A DNA stretch of 64,000 bases from Channallabes apus (GCA_030522415.1 CM060107.1:47699807-47763806); one strand, 5' to 3'. Shown: positions 46,199-58,485, counted from the stretch's first letter. Notes: a model not told the origin generated them from the sequence alone. Translations and numbers: made by a program.

Positions 46199-48550
46199 AT
46201 GACAGATGAACGGACCATCCAGGATGCAGCAGGAATTCCACTGCCCGACAAGAATGCGCGCTTACACCGCTACCTGCGCGACCAGCAGCAGGAGATTGGA
46301 AGCCTAGCCCAGGCAGTGCATGATCTCATCTGCAGCGTCAGCCAGCTGGCTACCTCCAGGCCATCGCCAAGTACGGCGACATCTCCAGCAGCGCCACCAG
46401 CTCCCCGCCCGGTTCCACCAGAAATATATGCCGGGGACCCAGAGGGGTGTAAGCGGTTCTTACTCGCCTGCGAACTTCATTTAGCGGATTTTCCCAACAT
46501 GTCTGAGCAGTCAAAGGTGAGCTTCATCACCCAACACCTCACCGGGAGAGCCTTGGACTGGGCAACGGCGGTGTGGAGCGCGGGCGGCGCCACTATCACG
46601 TATTATCATCGCTTCGTCGAGGCCCTTCGCGCTGTCTTTGATCACCCAGACCAGGGACGGACCGGGGAACAGCAGCTGATGAAGATCAGGCAAGGCAATG
46701 CGCCGGTTTCCGAGTACGCGGTTCGGTTCCAAGTCCTCGCTGCCGAGAGTGGTTGGTGCGAGAGGAGTCTGCTGGCCAGGTTTCGGGACAGATTAAGCCC
46801 CGACATTCAGCTAGAGCTGGCGTGCCGGGATACAGAATTCTCCCTCGAAGAGTGTATCGCACTAGCCATTGAGCTCGACCAGCATCTCCGTAGTCAACAA
46901 CGGCGCCCTCAGAACCGTTCCGTGAGGCGGCCGAAGAACCACTCCACCCCAGCTGTCACCCCCGGAGGGCGAGGGGCCCGCGACAGAAGAAATGGATGTC
47001 GGCTCGTCTCACTTGTCAGCGGCGGAGAGATCCAGGTGCATGATGGCAGGATTATGCCTGTACTGTGGGAGTGATAAACATAAAGTCAGCACCTGTCCGC
47101 TTCTGAAAGTAACACCACTCTCACCCTCACGCACTCTTGTACCTTTTTGTTTACCTGCTTCTGTGTCATTCAATAACGTTACTTTGTCTGTCTCCCCTCT
47201 AATAGATTCTGGGTCGGCTGGCAACCTCATCTCTGTGTCTCTTCTGTCCGCACTGCGAGCTCCCGTGTCGAAGCTTCCGCACCCGATAACAGTTAAGGCT
47301 CTGGATGGCAATAATCTAGCACTGTCGCCGTTAGAACACATCTCCGCGCCCCTTCGGTTAACATTCCCCGGTCATTCTGAGGAGATAAAATTCTTCGTAC
47401 TCCCTCAGGCAGACCATTCCGTCGTACTGGGCTTGCCATGGCTCAGTTTTCATAATCAAAATTTTAATTGGGCAAAGTCACGCATCATATCCTGGTCACG
47501 ACGATGCGACGAAACATATAAACCACCCACGTTGGCAGTCCAAACCACCACTATTGAGAGTCCGACAGATAAAGTATCCATTAGTGTGCCTCCGGAGTAT
47601 GCAGAATTTGAGGATGTGTTTAGTGTTAGGGCAGCAGCGAAACTTCCTCCCCATCGTCCATGTGTTTGTGCGATTGAGCTCCTGCCTGGGAAAGCACCGC
47701 CTTATTCACGCATTTATCCGTTGTCACTGGAAGAAACCAGGGCGATGGAGGAGTACGTGGAGGAGGCTCTCCGACAGGGACTCATCAGCCGTTCCACGTC
47801 ACCCGCATCGGCAGGTTTCTTTTTCATAGAGAAAAAAGGGGGGGGGGGCTTAAGACCGTGCATTGATTATAGGGGTCTCAATGCCATAACAGTGAAATAT
47901 TAGCACCCACTACCATTGGTTCCGGCCGCAATCGATCAACTCCGAGGTGCCTCCATCTTCACTAAACTCGATCTCCGCAGCGCTTACAATCTTGTTCGTG
48001 TGCGTAAAGGGGATGAATGGAAGACAGCGTTTAGCACCTCCTCTGGGCATTATCAATATAACGTGATGTCATATGGGCTGGTAAACGCTCCTGCGGTGTT
48101 TCAGGGGTTCATGAACGACGTGTTTCGGGACATGTTAAACCGTTGTCTCATAGTATACCTAGATGATATTCTAATATACTCAAGGTCATTTCCCGAGCAC
48201 GTCGGCCACGTAACCGCCGTCCTTCGTCGTCTGCGCGCACACGGGCTCTATGCGAAGGCGGAGAAATGTGAATTCCACCAACGAGAGATTGTATTTCTTG
48301 GCTACCGTATAGGGCCACTGGGGGTCGAGATGGAGAAAGCTAAGGTGGGGGCGGTAACCCAATGGCCGGAACCCTGCCAATTTTCATAGACGGTTTATCC
48401 GCAACTGTAGTTCAGCACCTCTCACTTCTATGCTGAAGGGGAAACCAACTAGATTGAAAGCGCTCTCGGCAGAGGCAGAGGCCGCTTTCAATAAACTCAA
48501 AACCGCATTCACCACCGCACCAATCTTACGACTTCCCGATTTCCGACAGG
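46199..48550 (+). pseudogene. Second Ty3/Gypsy gag-pol, broken and truncated
   Basis: Gag begins MTDERTIQDAAGIP with capsid blocks (RALDWATAVWSAGG, HRFVEALRAVFDHP). After a frameshift near 46980, the CCHC knuckle (CLYCGSDKHKVSTC), protease (LIDSGSAGNLIS) and RT start continue to a stop at 47901-47903. RT resumes with [20 protein letters not shown] and the YLDD box, then a small deletion/frameshift near 48386 and [19 protein letters not shown]. It ends near 48550 before RNase H, so it cannot be functional. Different lineage from the element at 32758-37917. Confidence 0.85.
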
Positions 48551-48706
48551 TCGACGGCGATCGACTGGTTGGGCACACCTGGTCTAAAGCCTCACATTTA
48601 GATTTTCAGTGCTTTACAGGTATAGGACAGGAGCTGTATAAATGTATCTCCTCGGCTAAATCAACAACTTGCTTGTTAGATCCATTAACAACCAGATTTT
48701 TTAAAT

Positions 48707-48925
48707 AAGTGATGCATACTGTTGGAGAGCCACTTCTCGTTGTTGGTCTTTCGGCTGCTCCCGGCAAGGGGTCGGCACAGCGGAATATCCAGTCCGCACA
48801 ACATCTTCGCACCGGTTGAAGGCCGGACGCCCTTCCTGATGCAACCCTCCCATTTCATCCGGGCTTGGAACCGGTGACTGGGGGTTCGGGACCGGCACTG
48901 CAACCACTGGCTGGGGGGTTCGCTG
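48707..48925. repeat. Dispersed repeat inserted in the L2
   Basis: GC-rich segment with GGTCGGCACAGCGGAATATC and CGCCCTTCCTGATGCAACCC, a sequence type common as a dispersed repeat in fish genomes. L2 similarity stops before it and resumes after it. Boundaries and class uncertain. Confidence 0.5.
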
Positions 48926-49379
48926 GGAAGAGCAACTTTTACACAGTATTAATTCCTCATTATATTTAGGTCACGTCCCTAAACCTTTCAAGTTGGCAGT
49001 TATTAAGCCTGTTCTTAAAAAAATCTAATTTAGACCAGAATTAAATAAAAAATTACAGACCAATTTCAAACCTTCCGTTTATATAAAACATATTAGAAAA
49101 GGTAATATCAGCTCAAATATGCACATTCTCGCAGGAAAACAACATCCTCAAAGAATTTCAGTCAGGTTTTAGGCCCCATCATAGTATAGAATCTGCACTA
49201 GTTATGATTGAAAATTACTTGTTTTTAGCTTCGGACCATGGCTGCATCTCAATACTAGTCTTACTTGATCTTAGTGCTGCATTCGACACTATAGATCATA
49301 ATATTCTCATAGATCGCTTAAAAAATCACATACAGATGTCGCCATTAAAAACCTGCGTTTCGAGAAAAGGGATCCCGTG

Positions 49380-49623
49380 ACTTGCCGCGGCTTTGCGCGG
49401 CTGCGTGCGGGAAGCTGTGAACATGCCCTTCATTACCTGTAGGGGGCAGTCGTGTTTCAGTCTGAAGTATTGTGTGTCTACTGAAGCCGAAAATGTGTGC
49501 AAATTAAACTGCGCATGCGTGTTTGGAGACGCTGTGCCCGCGCTGTGGATCAGTCGGTTGTGGATCATCACGGAGGTACAGTACAACACGGTGTGGCTGG
49601 AGCTGGAGGTTGTCGTGTTCGAG
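49380..49623 (+). promoter_or_regulatory. CpG-rich promoter and noncoding first exon of the cargo gene
   Basis: CpG-rich sequence with an NRF1-type site (TGCGCATGCGTG at 49510-49521), ending in a strong donor GAG|GTAAGT at 49623/49624. The first exon and its role as a promoter are inferred from composition, motif and splice signal. Confidence 0.45.
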
Positions 49624-50118
49624 GTAAGTTTAGCTTTCTTTTTTGGATGTGATTCTCGCTTTCATGACTCCCAATTAATGTTCATCTTAATCTCAGGACG
49701 TACAATTAGCAATTTCAGTTTTTAATAGTGTGGAGATTCACAAAACACCGTTTTCGTGTAAAAACCTGAACCTACGGAGCCCCCATGGGTCCTGTGGTAA
49801 ATAAATAAATAAATAAAATAATAACGAACCGAGCGCGCGGATTAATACACCGAGATGTGTGTTTCTTACCCCCACCCCGAGTGAAAACAGCGTGTTCAGC
49901 GTGTCCAAAGGCTCGCCAGTTAGATGCCATTTCTGAACAAACTGAGTCGTGTGTGTTAAAGCATTAAATGGTAAAAGAGCACTAGCAATAAACGTTTTTT
50001 TTTTTTGAAGCCGAACTTTATTAATGAGTTACGAGTAAAGAACCTGTACATATGTTCATACAGTATTGACAGCAGCTCTAATTTACTGCGGTAAAGCCAG
50101 CCACGGTTCAGAAAAACA

Positions 50119-50450
50119 CGGTCAAGCCAGCCGCGATTGATTTTAGTGCGCGCGCATATTAAAGTGATTACGGTAGTTTCATGAACAACACAGAGAGAAT
50201 GCCCCATATCTGAAAAATCCTGCAGTAAAATAGTTTCATATGTGGTGTGTATATAGTATGTGACGTCCTGAATAAGAACTGATCATTGTTTTTTTCTACT
50301 TATTAGAAATGGGGTCTTTATATTCTCTCAGTCCTGGGCGTCTAAATGAAAAGCGCTCTGAAAGCGCGTTGTCTCTGTGTCGGTCCTGAAACTACCGTAA
50401 TCACTGTAATATGTGCGCACACTAAAATCAATCGCAGCTGGCTTGACCGC
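50119..50450. repeat. Inverted repeat (potential long hairpin)
   Basis: Arms 50119-50181 and 50388-50450 are complementary over about 63 nt with few mismatches (cores GATTGATTTTAGTG, GTGATTACGGTAGTTTCA), separated by about 206 nt. Within the first intron of the cargo gene. Confidence 0.75.
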
Positions 50451-50774
50451 AGTTCTAATTTGTCTAAATCGCATTGCAGACAATAAAAATAAGTCGAGTC
50501 ATCCTGTGACCCTGCATGCTTAATCTTTCCACACATGATTCTTGCTTCTTACTTTTTCCTTAATCCCTCGCTGATCTATCTTGTATTTTTCTAACGGTGT
50601 CAGAAACTTTGTGTTAGTAGCACTGCTTGACATGCTTGATGCCTTCCTCTTTTGTAATTTGCTTTGGATAAAGGCAAACTTACAAAAGATGAAGAAATGC
50701 CTAAATGTAGTTGTACGAATAAAAGATTATGTAATGATACAATGTAAATATTTTCACAGAAACAAAGCGTAAAG

Positions 50775-51502
50775 ATGAGACGTGAATCTGAAGAGGATCT
50801 CTTTGATGATTGCCTGGTAAAGCATTGTTTTCTTATTAATTATACAATTTATTAATACCTTGAATATAGTGTTTGTTGTATTGGACAGAAGCATATAAAT
50901 GCAAATGAATATATAAATCTGAGTAATTATTGAACGAATTTTCATGTTTGGACTAACCCTTTAAATACAAACTCAGCATTCATCATAGGATTTCCTGACA
51001 CTGTAAAGGTGCAGAGTAATCTATGGAGTGTAGCCATCTCATGCCATGTTTTACAATGTTTTAGTGATGCAAGATTATTGCTAAAGCAATTTAACCCAAG
51101 TTTAACAATCTGAAGTATATGAAGTGATGGTCATTTTTTATTATCAATTATTTGTATTATTTTTTTTTCTCTGTGAAATGAAGTCAGCACAGGTTGAAGC
51201 AATTCAGATTTTTTTTTTGTTTCTCAAAATAAATTATTTATTTTCTTGTACATTTTATGCAGGGGGACAGACGAAGTGATGCCAGTATGCACCTTCTTAA
51301 AATCCTTGTCGTCTGTGCTGTTGAAGGGGAAGGACCAGTTGGTGTATCCATAATCCTTGAAGGAGAGGAAATTTTGCAAGAATGTGGCAATAGCTCCGAG
51401 CACTGCGCTACACATTTGAGCTATTTTCAGAAAGTTCTTCTAGAACTTGATGGGATTAAGCTATCACCAAAAGTGCAAGCTTTAAAGATGAAGTTATCTT
51501 AA
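50775..51502 (+). CDS. Two-exon cargo gene: C-terminal module of a fish-expanded uncharacterised protein
   Basis: Exon A is 50760-50816 after TTTTCACAG, with ATG at 50775 (MRRESEEDLFDDCL, donor GTAAAG). Exon B is 51263-51502 after TTATGCAG (GDRRSDASMHLLKILVVCAV, GVSIILEGEEILQECGN, YFQKVLLELDGIKLSPKVQA, stop). The join is phase 0 and gives 93 residues. Exon B resembles the C-terminal end of large uncharacterised proteins with many paralogues in fish genomes, with an internal stretch after the ECGNSSEHCA block apparently missing. An AATAAA lies at 51897-51902. Function unknown; it may be a captured and shortened host gene. Confidence 0.55.
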
Positions 51503-51896
51503 AACATTTGATTTGGCTTGACTACAAGTCTTTACATGTTGTGTTTCCATGTTCAGCTTAATGTTTTAATGCGTTATGGTTTCAATGGCATACTTTTAAG
51601 TGCACTAGTCCAGAGTGCTGATTTGAATGTTGCAACTTCACTGCTTCCGAGGGCTATTACGTTTTAACGTTTATTCTACAGTTTGTTTAATGTATTTTCT
51701 GCTGTATTTTATTTCTAAATGAATGCTGTATTTTATTTATTTATTATTTTACACAATTCTGTTTAAAACAAGTATTTCAGGCCCTGGTGCTGTGCAGTTT
51801 TTTTCTATGGATGCAAAATTTAGCTGAATGCACTTTTATTAAAAAGACAACTTGGATCTAGACTGTGAATGTCACAAATATTTGGTAATGTTGGTG

Positions 51897-51902
51897 AATA
51901 AA
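51897..51902 (+). terminator. Polyadenylation signal AATAAA of the cargo gene
   Basis: Canonical hexamer about 395 nt after the stop codon, followed by a T/G-rich stretch (TTATATTTTAGTTGTGTG). Confidence 0.5.
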
Positions 51903-52222
51903 CTGTTTAATTATATTTTAGTTGTGTGATTTATGAAAGATATAGATGAAATAATTACTTAAGTTTCTTTCCAAAACATAAATTAGCAATGTTTACATTA
52001 TTATAGGGAGTAATATAAATTGATAAAACCAAGTTAAGGGAAAATCTCACAAAACAAAATGATAGTAATTTCATAAAATTAAGGTTCCTGCAACTTTACT
52101 TGATTATTTTAAATAAATCTAATTTGTGCATTAAATATAATTATGTAACTTTTACTTGATTTCTTTTATTGTTAATTTAATTAAGTAAATTTTACCTGAC
52201 AATTACGGGTGAGTTTTACTTA

Positions 52223-53079
52223 GGCTGAATCACAATTCTATTTTCTTCCCCTTGTCCCTTGAAACGAAGTGGAAAGGGGAAGAGTATAAATATTTCCCCT
52301 AAGAAATGGGACAACACTGTTATACGTCATCATACGTTGTCGCTGGTTCCTAATGTTACGTCAGAGGACATGCGCCGATGTTTATCACACATTCCAATAA
52401 GAGAGATTACTCACTCCCAAAGGTTTTTTGCGCCGTATTTCGATTTTTAAAAAAGTTGCTCATTTTCACCACGAACACGGATGAGTCTTCGGGTTTCCTC
52501 AGCCATCCATATACAGAATATAAATTACAAAACTGTGGTCACGTTGCAATAAGTAAGAATAGTGTAAGCAAAACAATAGTGTATGGCCGTAAGCAAAACA
52601 AACAATGCGTTATCAAATGCTCGGCAAAATGCCGTGCTACTGAACTTTCATATTTGTTTGTAGCATGCAGTAAAGTGTATGTGACATAAAAATATATATT
52701 TGTAATATTGTGCAATATGTGCTATCCGCTAGCAAACTTTAGCGATTTTTTTTGCAAACGTTTCTTTACAGAACATCACCATAAACACAAACACAAGACT
52801 AAAGGTAATATACATATAATGAAAACTTGTCATAAAAATCTTTATTAATGGCAAAAATGACTTAACATTTATGGGTCTGTTTGCTCGAGTGAGCAGCCAT
52901 GTTGAAAACTTCGCTTAGCCCTTCGTTTGAAGTGAGGTCCTGAAAAATCTTCGTTTGGAGGGCTATCTGGCCCTTCCCCCCTCCCTCTACACCTCCAACC
53001 AAAAGAGAAATGAGACACCACTACCCCTGCACGTGAACGCGTCAAATGGAAGGGTAGGGGGAAGGGTTGGGATTCAGCC
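52223..53079. mobile_element. PIF/Harbinger-like MITE, TSD TTA
   Basis: Starts GGCTGAATCACAATTC and ends GGTTGGGATTCAGCC (inverted), flanked by TTA at 52220-52222 and 53080-53082. No transposase. The open frame at 52378-52689 has no recognisable domain. Confidence 0.75.
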
Positions 53080-53198
53080 TTAATATTGGAGCAATAAAAT
53101 TTACTTAAAATCTGTGTCCAAATTGTTATGAGGATTTTATCAAGTAAATCTTACAAGTTCTTTTTTTCAGTGCATGGGTGAACACGATGTTTTAAGAA

Positions 53199-53203
<5 letters not shown>

Positions 53204-53267
<64 letters not shown>

Positions 53268-53291
53268 TGTGTGTGTGTGTGTGTGTGTGTG
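53204..53291. repeat. (TA)n-(GT)n compound microsatellite
   Basis: About 29 TA units then about 12 GT units. Confidence 0.92.
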
Positions 53292-53422
53292 ACCGGTGCA
53301 ACTCACACATCCTATTCCATTGTCATTCATACTGCCGTAGTTTTTAGAGCCCTAAAAAAGCATTCGCTAGTAAGTAAGTAAATAAAAGACAAATGAATAA
53401 ATAGTTTTAAATTATATATATA

Positions 53423-55050
53423 CAGGGGCGTAGATTTAGGGTGGACGGAGGGGATGTGTCCCCACCAATATCCTCCGACCATTGAAATGTCCCCACTAAT
53501 AATTTAATCCACTTTTTTTTAAATCGTTCTGTCAACATTAACCTAGACACGCAGAAAGGGATAAATCACGTTCTCTCCTTGAGTCCTCCCGCCCCCAAAA
53601 CAAATATGAACATTTTGATTGGCTGTGCCTTTCCCTGCCATCATGTGATAGACTATGGCTGCGTTCAGACACAAGCAGCGCCAAATGCAGTGGACTCACA
53701 TTCATTACAGCAGGCCAGGATATAGTCTGTGAATACGGACGTAAAACTAACAGCAGATTAAACAGCTAAATGTAAAAGTATAAATATGATCCCTGTCAGT
53801 CTCCTAATCTAGTGACTGTTTGTCAGAAATCAGTATTGTGAAAGAAATTGATAAACTAATATACTAATATTGCCATATGGCTAGAATTTTGTTGACACCA
53901 ATAGACAATCCACTTCAGAAAAATAGTTTTTAAAATGCATTCACTTACTTGGCGAACATTAATGATTTGATTCGAGGTTTGCACACTAAGACTCAGAAAA
54001 AGTGAAATAAAATGATTGCTGTTTAAATGGCATGTGTTTATCCTGTTTTGTCAGGTAACAGAACCTAAACACCTGTGCTGTATATCAGACAGCGATGGAG
54101 AGAGTGTAGATTACACACAGGTGCTCTCTAGTCATTAGCACTCATCAGGCAATGTCTATGGCCAACTGACTGCACTCAGACCAAAGGGGGCTGAATAATT
54201 ACACACCCCCCACTTTTCAGTTATTTATTTGTAAAAAAAAATTTTTTGAAATCATGTATGATTTTCGTTCCACTTCTCGCGTGTACACCACTTTGTATTG
54301 GTCTTTCACGTGGAATTCCAATAAAATTGATTCATGTTTGTGGCTGTAACGTGACAAAATGTGGAAAAGTTCACGGGGGGCGAATACTTTTGCAAGCCAC
54401 TGTAGTTGTCCTGAGATTTAACATTGTTACCAATAATAGGCTGAGGCATTCTCTGTCCATGCTCATAAGGAATCCCTCAATGTTTTTCAATTAGGGGACA
54501 GAAGCAGATCAGCCATGTTGTAGTTCAGGTGAAGAGGCGAGTTCACAGGAGGTCAATCTGAATGTTGATTATACAGTATATAACATATAATATGTGTGCG
54601 TGTATTATACATGTTGATTATACTAATATTTAGCATTATGAGGAGTGATAGGCTGAGGATGTAAGTGATTCATTAGTGTTTTTGGCAAAAGTTTTGAACT
54701 GACATTTCACTTTTTTGTCACGCTATTTCATCAGGTGGCAATGCTGTCCGGTCCTAGTGCAGTCAGAGGGGAAGAGTTAGGGTCAAAGCCATTGTTCACC
54801 CCCAAAAAAACTTTACTCACTATTTACTCCTTAAGTGGTTCCAAACTTTAATGATTTTCTTTATTTTGTTGAATACAAAATAAGATATTGGGGAAAAAAG
54901 CTGAAAACATTGACTTCCGTAGCAGGAAAAACAAATACTATGTAAAGGTTGGTAGGCGGATGGGGCAGGGGGTTGGGGGTTGGTGGGTGGAAAAGGGGAT
55001 TGGGGGATGGGGTATTAGTTGGAGTCATAGGTAGCAAACCTACGCCCTTG
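53423..55050. mobile_element. hAT-like non-autonomous TIR element
   Basis: Ends CAGGGGCGTAGATTT and AAACCTACGCCCTTG are inverted over 15 bp with two or three differences. 1.6 kb without transposase. Both flanks are simple repeats, so a TSD cannot be read. Confidence 0.5.
54060..54405 (+). mobile_element. Tc1-like 3' terminal remnant
   Basis: Contains GGGGGCTGAATAATTACACA and ends GGCGAATACTTTTGCAAGCC-ACTGTA, a common fish Tc1-like terminus. The rest of the element is missing. Confidence 0.5.
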
Positions 55051-55952
55051 TGTGTGTGTGTGTGTGTATGTGTGTGTATATATGGAAATATAATTAATAT
55101 TTTCGTGTTTAATTACAAAAAAAAAAACATTTTAATGGTTAGTGATTGTTGCAGACATTTACACTATTTTTGAGAACTATTAAGTTCTCCTTCAACGTGT
55201 CATAGCCGATAACTGCCCCTTTAAAGCCTTTGAATGGTGTTAAAAATACTTGCAAAACAAGTATTGCAGCCATACATTGGAGGGAACTTCTGAGGTGGAC
55301 AGTGATTGATGGCACGGTCGGTCGGAGGGGGTTGTGATCACACCTATAGATCTTTTGTTCTAGGCTATCGGTCAAATATCTCTCCACTTGGAAGCAAAAA
55401 CATGCAAGGGATTTCAGCATCTCGACACACATACTAAGCTGTTTATAAAGTAGACACTGTTTGTTTTTTCATTTTGTAATCTTTCCCGTGTTTACCGTGT
55501 ACTGTACAATGTATATTCATTTTTTAATGAAATACTGTAAATAAACTACACATTCCGTTGATTTACCAGAAATGACTTTTCTGTTTTTTGTGTGTGCTAA
55601 ACTAAACTTCAGGGTCAAAGTAATAGCGATTTTATTTGAAAAGTATTATATATTTACAATGCTGATAAGTTCAAGCTTAGATTCATATATAAACTGCTTC
55701 AAAGTCTTTCCACCCCGTGACAGCTGAAATCCGACAGACGCAGGGCTCAAGGGAGGTGTGTCTGTGTGTGTGTGTGTGTGCGCGCGTGTGTATGTGTGTG
55801 TGTGCGCGTGCGCTGTAGCCTGTCCTATTTTCAGCGGATTTTTCCGCTACCGCAGATCAGTTTATCAACTTGTAATATATACATTTTAGGAATATATTAA
55901 CATGTGCAGACATTTAAGGGTGCGCTGCCCTCTCTTGCCCCTGCGTAGAGCC

Positions 55953-55977
55953 TACACACACACACACACACACACAC

Positions 55978-56027
<50 letters not shown>
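55953..56027. repeat. (CA)n-(CTAT)n compound microsatellite
   Basis: About 12 CA units followed by about 12 CTAT units. Other GT-rich runs lie at 55764-55806 and 55051-55080. Confidence 0.92.
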
Positions 56028-56029
56028 TA

Positions 56030-56940
56030 TATAAATACACATTTGGAATCTGCATTTGTTCCTCTTATGTGAACATAAACAGTGAAACATTCCACAGGTT
56101 TATAATACACCGCGGCCAAGTGAACCACGTTCCCGTCGAACGAAACGAGGCATAATCGTGGTGTTTGCTTCGGTTATGACACACCATAGTTTATTACCTG
56201 CTGTGGTAGATCTGAATATTTATTCAAACACAATAATAAAGCTTTATATCCTCAGGAGGGCTCAGTACATTGTTTTAGCGATAGTTTCACGGAAGCGAGT
56301 TCAGAACTAATCTAACCAAACCAAAAAAAAAAAAACATCCGAAGCTTCAAATAGAATGAACGAACTAATGAAATTGATATATATGTAATTGATATACTGT
56401 ATATACAGACGTGTGTGTGTCATTTTAATTCAAATGAACATTTTAATGCTTTCTGATACACTTATCAACTTATCCACATACACTTATCAACACAAACTCT
56501 CCGTGCACGCACACACAATCTCTAAAAAATTAATATTAATAACATACATATACAAATAAACAAATGTAGGTGTAATAAAAGTAGTCGTGATGTCAGTACT
56601 CGCCCAGCAAACCAGCCTTTTGCAGTGGCTTAAAACGTATGAATTATCTTCAAATATACAAAAAAAAAAAGCGAAAAGACACTCGATTATTATGCATAGG
56701 TTATTTGTTTAATTCAAAAAGTTCATAAAAACACTTTAAAACGAGAGAAAAACTGTTAAAATCCTCGTTCGCCTTCTCAGCGTTAGGTAGCGAGTGACGT
56801 CATGATTTGAATCTGCGCACCACCGGGGAAACATAGGGAAACTGACTTTCCCAGACCACCGGCTTTTAGATAAAGTCCTTCTATGCGCCATCTGGCGGAT
56901 ATTCAGTGAAGCACAACACATTTATTTTAAATTCCCGAAT
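56030..56940. other. Right arm of the 7.7 kb transposon, non-coding
   Basis: No coding block recognised. 56780-56930 has moderate GC and leads into the GC-rich terminal arm (56941-57000) with repeated CGGCAAG/CCGCG words. Confidence 0.4.
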
Positions 56941-57640
56941 GTTGCCTCCGGCAAGTCGCGGCAAGCCGCGCGCTAAATTGCGGCATACCGCGGGAAAACA
57001 CGCAGGGTTTTAAGGGCGACATCTGTAGGTATTCAGGGACAGGCATTAAAATGGTTTAGATCATACCTGTCTGATACCATTTTGTAGATCTAAATGGAGA
57101 ACCATCTGGTGTAATGCTGGTGACATATGGGGTCCCACAAGGGTCAGTTTTAGGACCTCTGCTGTTCTCAGTATGCATGCTTCCCTTGGGTAACATCATT
57201 AGAGGACATTGGATTAGTTTCCATTGTTATGCTGATGATACCCAATTATATATCTCAACTAAACCAGACGAAATACCTAGACTAAGTTGTCTAGACTAAC
57301 TAAGTGTGTCCAGGACATAAAAGATTGGATGACCAATAACTTTCTTTTACTAAATTCAGATAAGAAGAGATATTATTTATTGGCCCAAAAACCAGTACAC
57401 AACAGCACTCGCAATTCAGCCTGCGTTTATAAGGATGTACTGTTATTACCAGCTCGACAGTAAAAGACCTGGGCGTAATATTAGACAGTAACTTCACATT
57501 TCAAATATCACAAAAACAGCCTTTTTCCATCTTAGAAATATTGGCAAACTTAGGAGCATCTTATCCGTATCTGATGCAGAAAAGCTAGTTCATGCATTCA
57601 TGACCTCCAGACTGGACTATTGTAATGCATTATTAGGTGG

Positions 57641-58485
57641 TTGTACCCTAACCACTAGACCACGGAGGATTAATGGCTGCTGTTTGGAAATGCCGGCTAT
57701 TCAACCCGCGACCTTATACACGCGAAGCATTGGTTTTTTTCGGGATCTCACCAGGACATGTACAATGGTTCATTTGTAATAACATATGTCTATAGCACAG
57801 GCGTTTAGTCAAACATATTTATACCGATCTTTTGCTGTTAATAAACAGAGACCTTTCTGACAGACAACGTGTGCGTGTGTGTGTGTGTCTGTGTGTGTGA
57901 ATGAGTCATATAGATGCCGGGAATAGGACAACATACACGCGAAGCATTGTGTGTATGTGTGTGTGTGTGTGTTTGACTGAGTCTCTCCTTATGTCAGAAA
58001 AGCTTATCGAAGCATAGCGCACTCACCTCGTTACTAAACGAACTTTAGAAAAACTTTATAAATATGTAGTGCAAAAACAGCATGTACCTTAAGCAGGAAT
58101 CAAACCCGGGTCTCCCACGTTAAAGTTCCGAATCCTAACCACTAGACCACCACAATACTGCAACAAACAGCACACCACACTCATGTAGGCGCCATTTTGC
58201 TCCAGTGTAGAAAAACAATGGCCGACGGCTCTTTTTTTCACTCGGGGCAGGTCTTTGCTAAAACACCAGTGTCAATCAACTGTAGTAGGAGCGGCCTCTG
58301 TCGGTGTGACTTCACACCGACAGGCTTTTGAAAACGGGCTGATTTCAGAAGGGGCATCTTATATTATTAAATTAAAAGAAAATCGCTGGGCGGCTCTTTA
58401 TCACTGTAGAGTGGTTGTGTACACACTCTCCTAACACACAATGCAGTACAAACAGCTTGAAAAAGTCCATGTAGCACCGTAGGTG
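57641..58485. mobile_element. Insert with tRNA-Glu-like modules
   Basis: Splits the L2. On the minus strand two places (about 58085-58150 and 57645-57665) read GTGGTCTAGTGGTTAGG, the D-arm of eukaryotic tRNA-Glu. The first also has GACCCGGGTTTGATTCCTGC (B box). The anticodon stem does not pair, so it is a tRNA-derived repeat, not a tRNA gene. One edge reads CTTAAAGGGCACCTACGGTG. Confidence 0.5.

Larger units (their letters stand above)
49333..57025. mobile_element. 7.7 kb TA-flanked DNA transposon carrying a cargo gene
   Basis: Ends CAGATGTCGCC(A)TTAAAA.. and its complement ..AAGGGCGACATCTG form TIRs of about 28 bp with few mismatches. TA lies at 49331-49332 and 57026-57027. Removing it with one TA restores an uninterrupted L2 reverse-transcriptase frame (NHI then GIQGQAL). 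GC-rich, CpG-rich arms adjoin both ends. No transposase-like ORF is seen, so it is non-autonomous. TA target fits Tc1/mariner; a 2-bp-TSD PHIS element (ISL2EU-like) is also possible. Contains a two-exon coding gene, a hairpin, a Harbinger MITE, a hAT-like element and microsatellites. Confidence 0.78.

Noticed and set aside
52378..52689. 103-codon plus-strand frame
   Set aside because: Lies within a MITE and has no recognisable domain or codon pattern.
58085..58150. Possible tRNA-Glu gene (minus)
   Set aside because: D-arm and B box are present, but the anticodon stem does not pair and the acceptor ends do not match; treated as tRNA-derived repeat.
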